In this document: positions 63,871 through 64,000 of the stretch, piece after piece
Numbering within the stretch: the first letter of the stretch is position 1
Layout of the letters: each line of letters opens with the position of its first letter
Source: Verrucomicrobiota bacterium
GTDB taxonomy: Bacteria; Verrucomicrobiota; Verrucomicrobiia; Limisphaerales; J093
Direction of reading: 5' to 3'
Length of the DNA stretch: 64,000 nucleotides
NCBI GenBank assembly: GCA_016716505.1
Contig: JADJWF010000001.1
Location: 1 to 64,000, forward strand
Translations under genes and position numbers: made by a program
Notes under the pieces: generated by a model
The model's database searches: none
What the model was told of the DNA's origin: nothing
Seen by the model: only the letters and a program-made list of their open reading frames with translations

Positions 63871-64000
63871 AGGCGCGAAAAAGTAGCGCGGAAGAATCGT
63901 TTTCCAACGCCAAATGGAAAGCAGAAAGAATCGTCGCTCGCGCCCCGCGCCCGGTCCCCCGCGGGCGACGCTGGACTTGTTAAAGGGGGGCACGCTTGGT

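Overview
The window is GC-rich bacterial chromosome. It best fits a member of the Verrucomicrobiota (Limisphaera/Pedosphaera-like); this is inferred from gene content, not from a marker gene. Supporting content: an ECF sigma factor beside a Ser/Thr kinase with a propeller domain, a PEP-CTERM surface protein, a run of very large secreted proteins with signal peptides, a compact aa3-type oxidase operon with heme A synthesis genes, and oxidoreductase plus sugar isomerase pairs. One tRNA gene, tRNA-Pro(CGG), is present.

Layout. 1-4.6 kb: start of enolase, a frameshifted DUF2130 gene, a Uma2-type nuclease and a secreted PQQ-like propeller. 4.7-14.8 kb (minus): a translationally coupled Mrp/Mbh-type cation antiporter operon (E, F, G, A-tail/B fusion, C and three NuoL/M/N-like subunits) followed by a P-type cation ATPase. 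14.9-21.0 kb (minus): an ECF sigma factor, a 1062-residue kinase and a secreted papain-fold protein. 21.6-22.4 kb: an RRM protein and a DUF309 protein. 22.7-42.1 kb (plus): about ten tightly packed genes, nearly all with signal peptides or membrane anchors. They encode a Kelch-type protein, a 598-residue unknown, an S74-chaperone tail protein, a ~2756-residue giant with LamG and coiled coils, Ca-binding, MORN, cadherin-like, P-domain/PEP-CTERM and YdjY proteins, and a squalene-cyclase-like protein. 42.6-43.8 kb: about eight ~149-bp tandem repeats full of hairpins, then a transposase-like remnant and tRNA-Pro. 44.7-51.9 kb (minus): a cupredoxin, ctaA, ctaB, coxA, coxC, a subunit IV gene, two small membrane proteins and coxB. 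52.2-56.1 kb (plus): a frameshifted GH13_18 sugar phosphorylase, a sugar isomerase/epimerase and a Gfo/Idh/MocA oxidoreductase. 56.4-63.9 kb (minus): a nucleotidyltransferase cassette between perfect 45-bp direct repeats at the 3' end of ubiD, then ubiD, an inositol-phosphatase-like gene, an MscS channel, lpdA and the E2 subunit of a 2-oxoacid dehydrogenase.

Most interesting are the 19-kb secreted-protein operon, which reads as one undescribed surface apparatus; the direct-repeat-flanked nucleotidyltransferase/small-protein cassette that replaced the tail of ubiD; and the hairpin-rich tandem array. Three genes (DUF2130, GH13 and a short stretch of the giant gene) show reading-frame breaks. 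These may be real decay or assembly indels, so they should be confirmed before being interpreted.
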